DNA of 64,000 nucleotides from a bacterium. Its GTDB lineage: Bacteria > UBP15 > UBA6099 > JAJRTR01. Both the position numbers and the translations under genes were made by a program. Location: positions 59,483 through 123,482 of the forward strand of contig JAJRTR010000111.1 in the NCBI GenBank assembly GCA_024278215.1, in the 5' to 3' direction. Every line of letters begins with the position of its first letter. Position 1 is the first letter of the stretch. This document shows, in pieces, positions 53,419 through 61,411 of the stretch. The notes below the pieces were generated by a model. That model did no database searches. It had not been told where the DNA came from and was given only the letters and a program-made list of their open reading frames with translations.

Positions 53419-53491
53419 GGCCCCTTCGTCTAGTGGCCCAGGACAACGGATTCTCAGTCCGTAAACAGGGGTTCGATTCCCCTAGGGGCTA
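53419..53491 (+). tRNA. tRNA-Glu (anticodon CTC)
   Basis: Acceptor GGCCCCT/AGGGGCT (first pair G-U), D loop TCTAGTGGCCCAGGA as in bacterial tRNA-Glu, anticodon stem ACGGA/TCCGT with loop TTCTCAG giving CTC, T arm CAGGGGTTCGATTCCCCT. CCA not encoded. It lies 7 bp after tRNA-Gln and shares its promoter; it reads GAG codons. Confidence 0.93.
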
Positions 53492-53496
53492 TCAAA

Positions 53497-53531
53497 AAAC
53501 AAACCGCCTTCACGGGCGGTTTGTTTATTTT
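53497..53531 (+). terminator. Intrinsic terminator after the tRNA pair
   Basis: AAACAAACCGCC, 6-nt loop, GGCGGTTTGTTT then ATTTTG: a perfect 12-bp stem. Confidence 0.85.
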
Positions 53532-53592
53532 GCCCGCATTTCGGGGTATAGTATTTAATGGTAGCGTTGAAGAAGCATAAAAGGGAATTCAG

Positions 53593-55305
53593 ATGTTTGA
53601 AAACGACATGGATGAAAGATTCGAGAAGAATATCGCTGTTGTCGGAATGGGCTACTGGGGTAAAAACCTGGTCAGGAATTTCAGTGAACTGAGCGTCCTG
53701 CTGTGCGTATGCGACAAGGACACCGCCCGGCAGGCTGTGTTGAAGGAGAAATATCCCGAGTCTGATTTCGTAAGCGACTATGGCGATGTGCTGAACGACG
53801 ATCGTGTGAAAGCTGTTGTGATCGCGACGCCGGCGGCGACTCACTTCCGCATGGCGAAAGCCGCGATGGAGGCGGGCAAAGACGTATATGTCGAAAAACC
53901 ACTCGCGCTCAGTGTCGCGGAAGGTGAAAAACTTGTCGGCTTCGCCGCGCGCTACAGGCGTATCCTCATGGTTGGCCATATCCTGAGATACCATCCGGCC
54001 ATCATCAAGCTCGATGAGATTATCCGCAACGGCGAGCTCGGCAAACTCCGCTATATCTACTCAAACAGGCTAAGCATGGGCAAGATTCGTACTGAGGAGA
54101 ATATCCTCTGGAGTTTCGCGCCACACGACATCTCCGTCATCCTCGCGCTCCTGGGCGAAGAGCCCTGCGCCGTCTCGTGCGAGGGCGGCAGCTACCTGAG
54201 CGAAAATATTCCCGATGTCACCATGAGCCAGTTCGTGTTCCCCAGCGGGGTGCGTGCCCATATACATGTGAGCTGGCTGCACCCGTTCAAGGAGCAGCGT
54301 CTCGTTGTCATCGGCTCGGAGAAAATGGCTGTTTTCGACGACACCATTCAGGAAAAACTCGTCCTGTATCCTCATCGCATCGAATGGAAAAACCACATAC
54401 CCACCGCGGTAAAAGCTGAAGCGGAAGTAGTGCCGCTCGAACTGCGCGAACCTCTCAAGCAGGAGTGCGCTCACTTCCTGAAGTGCATCGCCACGCGCTC
54501 GACACCCCGGACAAACGGCGACGAGGGACTTCGCGTGCTGAAAATTCTGAATGAATGCCAGAACAAACTGGATTTCGAGCGGTTAAGCTGCAAAACCGGC
54601 ATATCGAAAACGGCTTCCGGCATTACGGACAATAAAACATCCGACGATTACTTCGCCCATGAGACAGCGGTCGTCGACGCCGGCTGCGAAATAGGCGCGG
54701 GAACGAAAGTGTGGCATTTCTCACATATCATGAAGGCCGCGAAAATCGGCGAAAATTGCGTATTCGGACAGAACTGCAATGTCGGCGGCGGAGTCGTCGT
54801 CGGCAACAACGTGAAAGTGCAGAATAACGTTTCCATATACACCGGCACGGTTATAGAAGACGACGTATTCCTGGGTCCGTCCTGTGTGTTGACGAATGTC
54901 ACCAACCCGAGATCGCAGATAAAAAGACACAGCCTGTTCGAAAAAACCGTCATCCGGCGCGGCGCGACAATCGGCGCGAACTCGACAATTGTATGCGGGG
55001 TGGAGATCGGCCGTTACGCATTTGTCGCCGCGGGCGCTGTCGTCACTTCGGATGTTCCCGATTACGCGCTTGTCATGGGCAACCCGGCCGCCCAGGACGG
55101 GTGGATGAGCAGGCATGGCCACAGGTTGATAAACTCCGATGATTCGTCTATTATGATATGCCCTGAAAGCGGCTTCCGCTACGAAGAGACCAGACCGGGC
55201 GTTCTCAGATGCCTGGACTTGAGTGAAGACGAACCACTTCCGGAGGACATGTCGGTCGGCGAAAAATCGTATGGCGATTTCAAAAGACTACCGGCTGATT
55301 CGTAG
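53593..55305 (+). CDS. Fused Gfo/Idh/MocA dehydrogenase and hexapeptide acetyltransferase (WlbA-WlbB type)
   Basis: A 570-residue two-domain enzyme. Residues about 10-340 are a Gfo/Idh/MocA oxidoreductase: Rossmann motif VVGMGYWGKNLVRNF, EKPLALSVAEGEKLV and the catalytic region FAPHDISVIL. Residues about 350-520 are a left-handed beta-helix acetyltransferase with repeated hexapeptides (IGAGTKVWHFSHI, NVGGGVVVGNNVKVQNNVSIY, ATIGANSTIVCGVEIG) and the GNPAAQ ending. In the WlbA/WlbB (WbpB/WbpD) pathway these separate enzymes oxidise UDP-GlcNAcA at C3 and later N-acetylate the 3-amino sugar. Here they are one chain; the intermediate aminotransferase is not in the window. A ribosome site (AAGGGAA) precedes the ATG. 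It opens the surface-polysaccharide cluster. Confidence 0.9.
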   Translation: MFENDMDERFEKNIAVVGMGYWGKNLVRNFSELSVLLCVCDKDTARQAVLKEKYPESDFVSDYGDVLNDDRVKAVVIATPAATHFRMAKAAMEAGKDVYVEKPLALSVAEGEKLVGFAARYRRILMVGHILRYHPAIIKLDEIIRNGELGKLRYIYSNRLSMGKIRTEENILWSFAPHDISVILALLGEEPCAVSCEGGSYLSENIPDVTMSQFVFPSGVRAHIHVSWLHPFKEQRLVVIGSEKMAVFDDTIQEKLVLYPHRIEWKNHIPTAVKAEAEVVPLELREPLKQECAHFLKCIATRSTPRTNGDEGLRVLKILNECQNKLDFERLSCKTGISKTASGITDNKTSDDYFAHETAVVDAGCEIGAGTKVWHFSHIMKAAKIGENCVFGQNCNVGGGVVVGNNVKVQNNVSIYTGTVIEDDVFLGPSCVLTNVTNPRSQIKRHSLFEKTVIRRGATIGANSTIVCGVEIGRYAFVAAGAVVTSDVPDYALVMGNPAAQDGWMSRHGHRLINSDDSSIMICPESGFRYEETRPGVLRCLDLSEDEPLPEDMSVGEKSYGDFKRLPADS

Positions 55306-55576
55306 TATTTGTAGCTTTTTATCAACTGAATAATCATAATATATCACACCTGTTTATTCGTAATTGTTAATTATAATATATCAATTAACATGCTAATGAA
55401 AAAACGCATTATACAGAATCGTTCAGCTCTGGATAATGAAGTGCTATACTGTCCTCAATGCCTGTAAATAAAGCAGGCAACCACTATATCTCTATAAGTC
55501 CGAAATCGTAAATGATGAAGGAAAACTATTAAATTAATAATAATGGAACAAAAAATAATAAATAATTGTTAAGCTT
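55306..55576. other. AT-rich upstream region of the flippase gene
   Basis: No gene seen. Markedly AT-rich, with an inverted repeat GTTAATT...AATTAAC near 55367-55390 and repeated ATAATATATCA words. Probably a regulatory or intrinsically bent upstream region. Confidence 0.45.
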
Positions 55577-55619
55577 TGTGACTGGTGTCACAGACAGGTG
55601 AAAACTAATAATGTAGAAT
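55577..55619 (+). promoter_or_regulatory. Crp-type site with class-II spacing to a -10 box
   Basis: TGTGACTGGTGTCACA (55577-55592) has perfect TGTGA-N6-TCACA half-sites. A TAGAAT at 55614-55619 would give a start near 55626, placing the site centre at about -41.5, the classical class-II activator position. No good -35 hexamer exists, consistent with activator dependence. Confidence 0.6.
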
Positions 55620-55742
55620 TTACCCGCAATTTATTGTGACCACGGAGTTCGGGACAGGAGATGTCCCGCCGGATGACGAAGAAGGACACAGCCTGAAGCG
55701 CCGGGCAGCTATAGCAACAGAACAACTGGAAATTACTTAATA

Positions 55743-57302
55743 GTGAACCAACCGGGTAATACATCCTCGAACAGCGGCTGCGCGGGCGCGTCACCGCAGA
55801 ATAAACATATCGCTCTAAAAGTGCGTAAATCGCCGGCAAGCTTCGCTAAAAGCGTGATGGCCCTTGGCGGCGCGGCGATAATATCGCAGGGGCTCGGCAT
55901 TGTTTCGATACCGATTATTTCCAGACTGTATCTTCCGGAAGCGGCGGGCTATGCGGCGCTTTTCGCCTCGATCATAGCGCCGATACAACTGCTCGCCACG
56001 CTCAGATATGAGGCTACAATCGTGCTTCCCAACGAAGATGAAGATGCGGCGAATATTTTTGTTTTGTGCATCTTCAATGTCTTGCTGGTAACGGCAATCA
56101 GCGCACTTGCGACCCTGATAGGCGGCGACTATATCCTGTCGCGATTCAGAGACGGCGAGTATCTTATCAGATTCAAATGGTTGTTTCCGGCGGCGATATT
56201 TCTCGCCGGTATCCTGCAACCGCTCAGGTACTGGAACACACGCAAGAATACATTCTCGAGGCTAGGCGCGATGAGGGTCGTCACATCGGTAGTAAAAGCT
56301 GGAAGCCTGATCGGAGGCGGCGCGGTGGGCTATACGTCCGGCGGCGCGATGATCATTTTCAAGCTCACGAGCACTCTGGCTTCTCCAGCCCTTTTGTTCG
56401 CCGGTTTGTGCCGCAGAGACCTGGGATTCATTATCAGGAATTACCACCCGAAAAAAGTGTGGTTCTGGGCAAGGAGATATAAAAGATTTCCTCTCATAGA
56501 TACATGGACTACGCTTCTAAATTCGACTTCCCTGCAAATAGGAGTACTTTTTCTCGCCTACTTTTACGGAGCGCATGAAACGGGCTTGTATTCATTCTGC
56601 CTGGGTGTGTTGCAACTACCGGCCAACCTTGTGGGCGCCGCCGTGTCGCAGGTGGTTTTCCGGAAACTCGCCGCCACTCATGCCGCAGGTGAAGACATCG
56701 CGCCGCTGCTCGAAAAAATATTCAAACTCCTGTCTACAATCGGTCTTCTGCCCTTCTGCATGATCGTACTCATCGGCCCTTCACTCTTCGCCGTGGCACT
56801 CGGTCCCGAATGGGTCGAGTCCGGCATCTACGCGAGAATGCTTGCGCCATGGTTGCTCATCAACTTCATCTATGTGCCTCTTGCAAATATCTTTTATGTC
56901 CTGGAAAAACAGGTGGAAGACCTGGTATTCAGTGTTATACTGCTGAGTGTCAGGGCCGGAGTGCTCTATTACGGGGTAACTCACTTCAGTGACGCTAAAT
57001 TGACGATTATGGGTTTCGGTATCGCCAATCTATCAGTTTACATGGGCGTCACCTTTTACCTTTTACGCATAACCGGCGTGTCGATCTCCAGAATAATCAT
57101 TCATAGTTTAAAAGACCTGATGCTTGTGATCCCGATACTCGCCGCGACTGCTCTTTGCAAATATATATTCAATCTTTCGGGCTACACTCTGTTCACTGTC
57201 GCTGCCATACTGTCGCTTCCCTATGTTTATGTTGCAGTGAAGAACACCGGCGCCCTGCGCAGATTGAAGATAAATGGGAATAACGGTATAAATGGGAAGT
57301 GA
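55743..57302 (+). CDS. Polysaccharide flippase (Wzx/MATE-like, oligosaccharide transporter)
   Basis: A 519-residue membrane protein with about 12-14 hydrophobic segments after a polar 35-residue N terminus. The opening SFAKSVMALGGAAIISQGLGIVSIPIISRLYLPEAAGYAAL and the FKWLFPAAIFLAGILQPLRYWNTRK loop are typical of O-antigen/teichoic lipid-linked sugar flippases of the MOP superfamily. It should move undecaprenyl-linked repeat units across the inner membrane. The start is GTG 55743; an internal ATG at the MALGG position would shorten the N terminus. The unusual length of its leader (over 100 nt from the Crp-type promoter) is noted. Confidence 0.87.
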   Translation: MNQPGNTSSNSGCAGASPQNKHIALKVRKSPASFAKSVMALGGAAIISQGLGIVSIPIISRLYLPEAAGYAALFASIIAPIQLLATLRYEATIVLPNEDEDAANIFVLCIFNVLLVTAISALATLIGGDYILSRFRDGEYLIRFKWLFPAAIFLAGILQPLRYWNTRKNTFSRLGAMRVVTSVVKAGSLIGGGAVGYTSGGAMIIFKLTSTLASPALLFAGLCRRDLGFIIRNYHPKKVWFWARRYKRFPLIDTWTTLLNSTSLQIGVLFLAYFYGAHETGLYSFCLGVLQLPANLVGAAVSQVVFRKLAATHAAGEDIAPLLEKIFKLLSTIGLLPFCMIVLIGPSLFAVALGPEWVESGIYARMLAPWLLINFIYVPLANIFYVLEKQVEDLVFSVILLSVRAGVLYYGVTHFSDAKLTIMGFGIANLSVYMGVTFYLLRITGVSISRIIIHSLKDLMLVIPILAATALCKYIFNLSGYTLFTVAAILSLPYVYVAVKNTGALRRLKINGNNGINGK

Positions 57303-57368
57303 AGACACATCCGACGCGTATCATCGTTCCCGGTGTCTGCTCCGGGTCCGCAGGAGAGTTGAAATACT

Positions 57369-57986
57369 ATGATAGCAGTTATTGATTACGGCATGTGCAA
57401 CACAGGCTCGATCCTGAACATGCTCAAAAAAGTGGGTGCCGGGGCGGTCGCGACCTCACAGGTATCGGATATTGAGAAAGCAGACAAGCTGATACTTCCG
57501 GGAGTGGGCGCTTTCGACAAGGCGATGAAATCGCTCGACAGGGCGGGCATTATCCCGGCCATGGAAAAAAGAGTGATCGAAGACAGAATTCCTTTGCTCG
57601 GGATATGTCTCGGGATGCAGATTCTCGCCAGAGGCAGCGAAGAAGGTACACGCGCGGGACTCGGCTGGCTCGAGGCCGATGTGAGGAAATTCAACTTTCC
57701 TCACAACGACAATCGACTGAAGATTCCTCACATGGGCTGGAACCGCATCGAGATAAAAAAAGAAAGCAACCTTCTCGAAGGCATCGACGATAACCCAAGG
57801 TTCTATTTCGTACATTCTTATCACATTGTCTGCGACGAACCGCGCGACATTCTCGCCGAAACGCACCACGGCTACTACTTCACTTCCGCCGTACAGCACG
57901 AGAACATCATGGGCACTCAGTTCCATCCGGAAAAGAGCCACCGTTTCGGACTTTCCGTTTTCAAAAACTTCTTGGAGCGATTCTGA
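57369..57986 (+). CDS. hisH: HisH-like glutamine amidotransferase of a polysaccharide cluster
   Basis: A 205-residue class-I glutaminase: VIDYGMCNTGSILNML, ILPGVGAFDKAM, the nucleophile elbow GICLGMQIL, HMGWN and the C-terminal catalytic His-Glu in GTQFHPEKS. It closely resembles histidine-pathway HisH, which feeds ammonia to HisF. Here the partner hisF and an N-acetyl-sugar amidotransferase follow in a polysaccharide cluster with no other his gene, so it most likely supplies ammonia for converting a sugar N-acetyl group to an acetamidino group, as in the WbpG-HisH-HisF system of Pseudomonas O-antigens. Confidence 0.88.
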   Translation: MIAVIDYGMCNTGSILNMLKKVGAGAVATSQVSDIEKADKLILPGVGAFDKAMKSLDRAGIIPAMEKRVIEDRIPLLGICLGMQILARGSEEGTRAGLGWLEADVRKFNFPHNDNRLKIPHMGWNRIEIKKESNLLEGIDDNPRFYFVHSYHIVCDEPRDILAETHHGYYFTSAVQHENIMGTQFHPEKSHRFGLSVFKNFLERF

Positions 57987-57989
57987 AAT

Positions 57990-58751
57990 ATGCTCAGATC
58001 AAGAGTCATCCCCTGCCTGCTCCTCAAGAACCGGGGGCTGGTGAAGACAATTAAATTCAAGAACCCGACTTATGTTGGCGATCCGATAAACGCGATCAGG
58101 GTTTTCAATGAAAAAGAAGTGGACGAACTCATCTTCCTGGACATCGAAGCGTCTGCGCGGAACAAAAAACCCGGACTCGACCTGATAGACGACATCGCAA
58201 GCGAATGTTTCATGCCGTTCTGCTACGGCGGCGGTATCGACTCGATAGTGGACATAAGAAAGATATTCGGGCTCGGCGCGGAAAAAGTTTCTATAAACAC
58301 AACTGCGATAAATGAACCTTCTTTTGTGAGAGAGGCGGCAGACGAATTCGGTTCACAGAGCATCGTGGTGGCGATGGACGTAAAGGAGACTTTCCTGAAA
58401 AAACGCAAAGTCTATGTCCACGCAACCCGGAAAGCCATCCCGAAGGACCCGGTGGAATACGCGGTCGAGATGCAGAAGATGGGCGCGGGCGAACTGCTGG
58501 TGAATTCCGTCGACAGAGACGGAACGATGCGGGGATACGACATCGAGTTGCTGAAGAGAATCACAAGCGCGGTCGACATCCCCGTGATCGCCTGCGGCGG
58601 TGCGGGAACGATCGAACATCTTGTAGTGGCGATCAGGGAGGGCGGCGCTTCGGCGGTGGCGGCGGGCAGCATGTTTGTTTTCTACGGAAAGCACCGGGCG
58701 GTTCTGATAAATTATCCGCCTTATGAAAAACTGATCGGGGCGGGTTTGTGA
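57990..58751 (+). CDS. hisF: HisF-like ammonia-channelling synthase subunit of a polysaccharide cluster
   Basis: A 253-residue (beta-alpha)8 barrel related to HisF. RVIPCLLLKNRGLVKTIKFKNPTYVGDPINAIRVFNEKEVDEL is the characteristic opening of the LPS-associated HisF subgroup. It retains FLDIEAS, FCYGGGI and the second-half phosphate site CGGAGT. It begins 3 bp after hisH, indicating a tight pair that forms a glutaminase-channel complex. In this setting the barrel is thought to deliver ammonia to the downstream amidotransferase and not to make imidazole glycerol phosphate. Confidence 0.88.
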   Translation: MLRSRVIPCLLLKNRGLVKTIKFKNPTYVGDPINAIRVFNEKEVDELIFLDIEASARNKKPGLDLIDDIASECFMPFCYGGGIDSIVDIRKIFGLGAEKVSINTTAINEPSFVREAADEFGSQSIVVAMDVKETFLKKRKVYVHATRKAIPKDPVEYAVEMQKMGAGELLVNSVDRDGTMRGYDIELLKRITSAVDIPVIACGGAGTIEHLVVAIREGGASAVAAGSMFVFYGKHRAVLINYPPYEKLIGAGL

Positions 58752-58876
58752 TTTTTACCGCCGCAAGTGATTTTGGGTTAAATACCGCTTATAATATCTG
58801 CTGGTATATTACGCGGGCGGACACGGGCGGTTCGAGACGGATGCAGCCCGCAAACAAGTAGACGAAAGGCCGGAAG

Positions 58877-60028
58877 ATGCTGGACGTACAAGCTCTCAGG
58901 CAGGCCCGGGAACAGGAAAAGTCGTATCGGATATGCACAAGGTGCATAATGGACACGACCGCGCGCGACATCACATTCGACGAAGACGGGGTATGCAACT
59001 ACTGCAAGTATTACGAATTTCTGGCCGACAATTTTCTTTTCACGGGCGAAGACGGCGAAAGGCGTATCCGGGGAATTGCCGCGCGGATAAAGGAAGACGG
59101 CAGGAACAGGGAATACGACTGTGTGATGGGACTCAGCGGCGGGGTGGACAGCACATTCGCCGCATGGCACACTGCCCGGCTTGGCCTGCGGCCTATCATT
59201 ATTCACCTCGACAACGGCTGGAATACTCAGATTTCCATCAACAACATCGAGAACATCGCCAGAAACCTCGGCCTCCAGCTTTTTACCTATGTCATCGACT
59301 GGGAGGAGTTCAAGGAACTACAGGTGTCGTTCCTGAAAGCATCGGTTGTAGACATCGAGATGCTGACGGACCATGCGATAATCGCAGTCCTCTACCGCAC
59401 TGCCATCAGGAACAAAGTCAACTACATCATCTCCGGCAGCAACATCGTCACGGAAGGCATTATGGCCAACGGCTGGGTGCACAGCAAGAGCGACCTGGTC
59501 AATATAAAGGACATCCAGAAAAAGTACGGTTCGAAAAAAATAAGAAGTTTCCCCACGCTCGGCCTGTACCATAAGCTTTACTATCAACACGTGAAAAAGA
59601 TACAGACGGTGAAACCGCTCAACCATGTTCCCTATGTCAAAAGCGAGGCGAAAGAAACGATAATGAAAGAACTCGGCTGGCAGGATTACGGCGGGAAACA
59701 TTTCGAGTCGATCTTCACACGTTTCTACCAGGCCTACATCCTGCCGGTGAAGTTCAATGTCGACAAACGCAAAGCGCATCTGTCGTCGTTGATAATGTCC
59801 GGCCAGATCGACCGCGAAGCTGCTTTGAAAGAAATGGAAAAACCGATCTACGAGTCCAGGGAAGCGCTCGAGAGCGACATCGAGTATGTGCTGAAAAAGC
59901 TCGGGCTGTCGCGCCTCGAGTTCGAGGATATTATGAAAGAGAAGCCCCGCAGCCATTACGATTTCCGCACGGACAAGACAACTATCGACAAGATAAAACA
60001 AGTTTACAGGATTATCCGGCGAAAATGA
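58877..60028 (+). CDS. N-acetyl sugar amidotransferase (WbpG/PseA family)
   Basis: A 383-residue PP-loop ATPase. It starts with the family's CTRCIMDTTARDITFDEDGVCNYC zinc/cysteine segment, has the pyrophosphate loop MGLSGGVDSTFAA, and IISGSNIVTEGIM. Known members, with HisH and HisF, turn a sugar N-acetyl group into an acetamidino group using ammonia and ATP. This matches the gene pair directly upstream and the fused WlbA-WlbB enzyme earlier in the cluster, together pointing to a 2,3-diamino-2,3-dideoxy uronic acid with an amidine. A 125-bp gap with a TATAAT-like sequence separates it from hisF. Confidence 0.9.
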   Translation: MLDVQALRQAREQEKSYRICTRCIMDTTARDITFDEDGVCNYCKYYEFLADNFLFTGEDGERRIRGIAARIKEDGRNREYDCVMGLSGGVDSTFAAWHTARLGLRPIIIHLDNGWNTQISINNIENIARNLGLQLFTYVIDWEEFKELQVSFLKASVVDIEMLTDHAIIAVLYRTAIRNKVNYIISGSNIVTEGIMANGWVHSKSDLVNIKDIQKKYGSKKIRSFPTLGLYHKLYYQHVKKIQTVKPLNHVPYVKSEAKETIMKELGWQDYGGKHFESIFTRFYQAYILPVKFNVDKRKAHLSSLIMSGQIDREAALKEMEKPIYESREALESDIEYVLKKLGLSRLEFEDIMKEKPRSHYDFRTDKTTIDKIKQVYRIIRRK

Positions 60029-60151
60029 CAACCCCATGCAGGTGCGAAGCGATGAATCTGATCGTTTCGTTCCGGGGTTCCGACCCGCAACACACGGACT
60101 GAATGTTCTGCGTTCACCATAAAACGACTCGAGTGTTTTTTATTGAAACCA

Positions 60152-61411
60152 ATGGCGGATTCCATCTACAACAACTCGAAAAAGAATGTGCTGATGATAA
60201 CATCGGGATACCCGCCGCTGGCGGCGCCTGCGAGCAAGCGCACGGCCTGCCTAGCGAAGTTCCTTCCCGAGTTCGGGTGGTGCCCCATCGTTGTGCACCA
60301 GGATAGGGGCGTCGAGGAAAAATGCTACGGCATCGACCCGGACTTCGTCGAGAATATTCCCGCCGAAGTGCTTTCTTTACCCGTGCGGACAGCCACGCAC
60401 CGCCGCTGGTCCGCGCCTTTTATGTACGACATCTTCCTGCGTTATTTCCGACCGCACGCAGGCCCGGTTTCATTTATGAAAAATGGGCGCGCGACGCTCG
60501 ATCATGTGTTCGCCGAACACAGAATTGATGTGATCTGGGCGACATTTCCGCTCTCCTTCACGCATGGACTCGCCTCGTGGGCGGCGCGCAGGTGGCGGCT
60601 GCCCTGGGTCGCGGACTGCCGCGACATCATCGGCCAGAGGCCCTCGACCCGCTTTGTCGACAATGCCGTGATACCTCTGCATATCAAATATGAAGACGCT
60701 CTCCTTCGCGACGCGGACGCCGTCGTCACTGTCTCTGAAGAACTGGGTGGCATCCTGAAAAAGAGACACGGCGTCGACGCGCATATCATTCCGAACGGTT
60801 TTGATCCCGACGATCTCGCCGGAGAAGAACCGCCGCCGCTAGATCGTTTCAGGATTGTCTACACGGGCCATGTCGCGCCCGGCCACACGGGCTTCAACCC
60901 GCTGCTGGATGCTGTCGGCGAACTCGACCGCGAAGGCGTCATTAACCCCGGAGACATCGCGATTGATTTTTTTGGCCGCGGAAACGAGTCTCGCCTGAAA
61001 GAGATGTTCGCCGGGCATCAATACGAGCGTCTCGTGCGGATTCACGATGCTGTGCCGTGGAGAGAATGCCGCGCCGCCCAGAGACATGCCGCCGTGCTGC
61101 TGCAAGCCGCTTATGCCGGTCGAACCGGAATCATCACGAGCAAGATATTTGAATACTTCGCCGCCCGAAGACCGATACTGGCAGTGCCGCGCGACGGCGA
61201 TTGTGTCGACCGTATGCTCGAGCAAACCGGCGCGGGCTTCAGTTGCTCGACACCCGCCGAGATCGCACCCCTGCTGCGCGGGTGGTATAATGAATGGAAA
61301 GAGACCGGCACTGTGAGATGTCCTGGAAACAGGGAGGCCATCCTGAAATTCTCCCGCAGGCGGCAGGCGAAGGACCTTGCCCGGATTATGGACAGGCTGC
61401 TCGATGACTGA
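60152..61411 (+). CDS. Glycosyltransferase, group 1/4-like
   Basis: A 419-residue GT-B fold protein. The N-terminal domain has VLMITSGYPPLAAPASKRTACLAKFLPEFGW, the interdomain region PWVADCRDIIGQRP, and the C-terminal donor-binding domain has RIVYTGHVAPG, TSKIFEYFAARRPILAVP with the conserved E-x7-type glutamate. Acceptor and donor sugars are unknown. The ATG at 60152 is preferred over TTG 60143; neither has a good ribosome site. Its stop overlaps the next gene by 8 bp. Confidence 0.85.
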   Translation: MADSIYNNSKKNVLMITSGYPPLAAPASKRTACLAKFLPEFGWCPIVVHQDRGVEEKCYGIDPDFVENIPAEVLSLPVRTATHRRWSAPFMYDIFLRYFRPHAGPVSFMKNGRATLDHVFAEHRIDVIWATFPLSFTHGLASWAARRWRLPWVADCRDIIGQRPSTRFVDNAVIPLHIKYEDALLRDADAVVTVSEELGGILKKRHGVDAHIIPNGFDPDDLAGEEPPPLDRFRIVYTGHVAPGHTGFNPLLDAVGELDREGVINPGDIAIDFFGRGNESRLKEMFAGHQYERLVRIHDAVPWRECRAAQRHAAVLLQAAYAGRTGIITSKIFEYFAARRPILAVPRDGDCVDRMLEQTGAGFSCSTPAEIAPLLRGWYNEWKETGTVRCPGNREAILKFSRRRQAKDLARIMDRLLDD

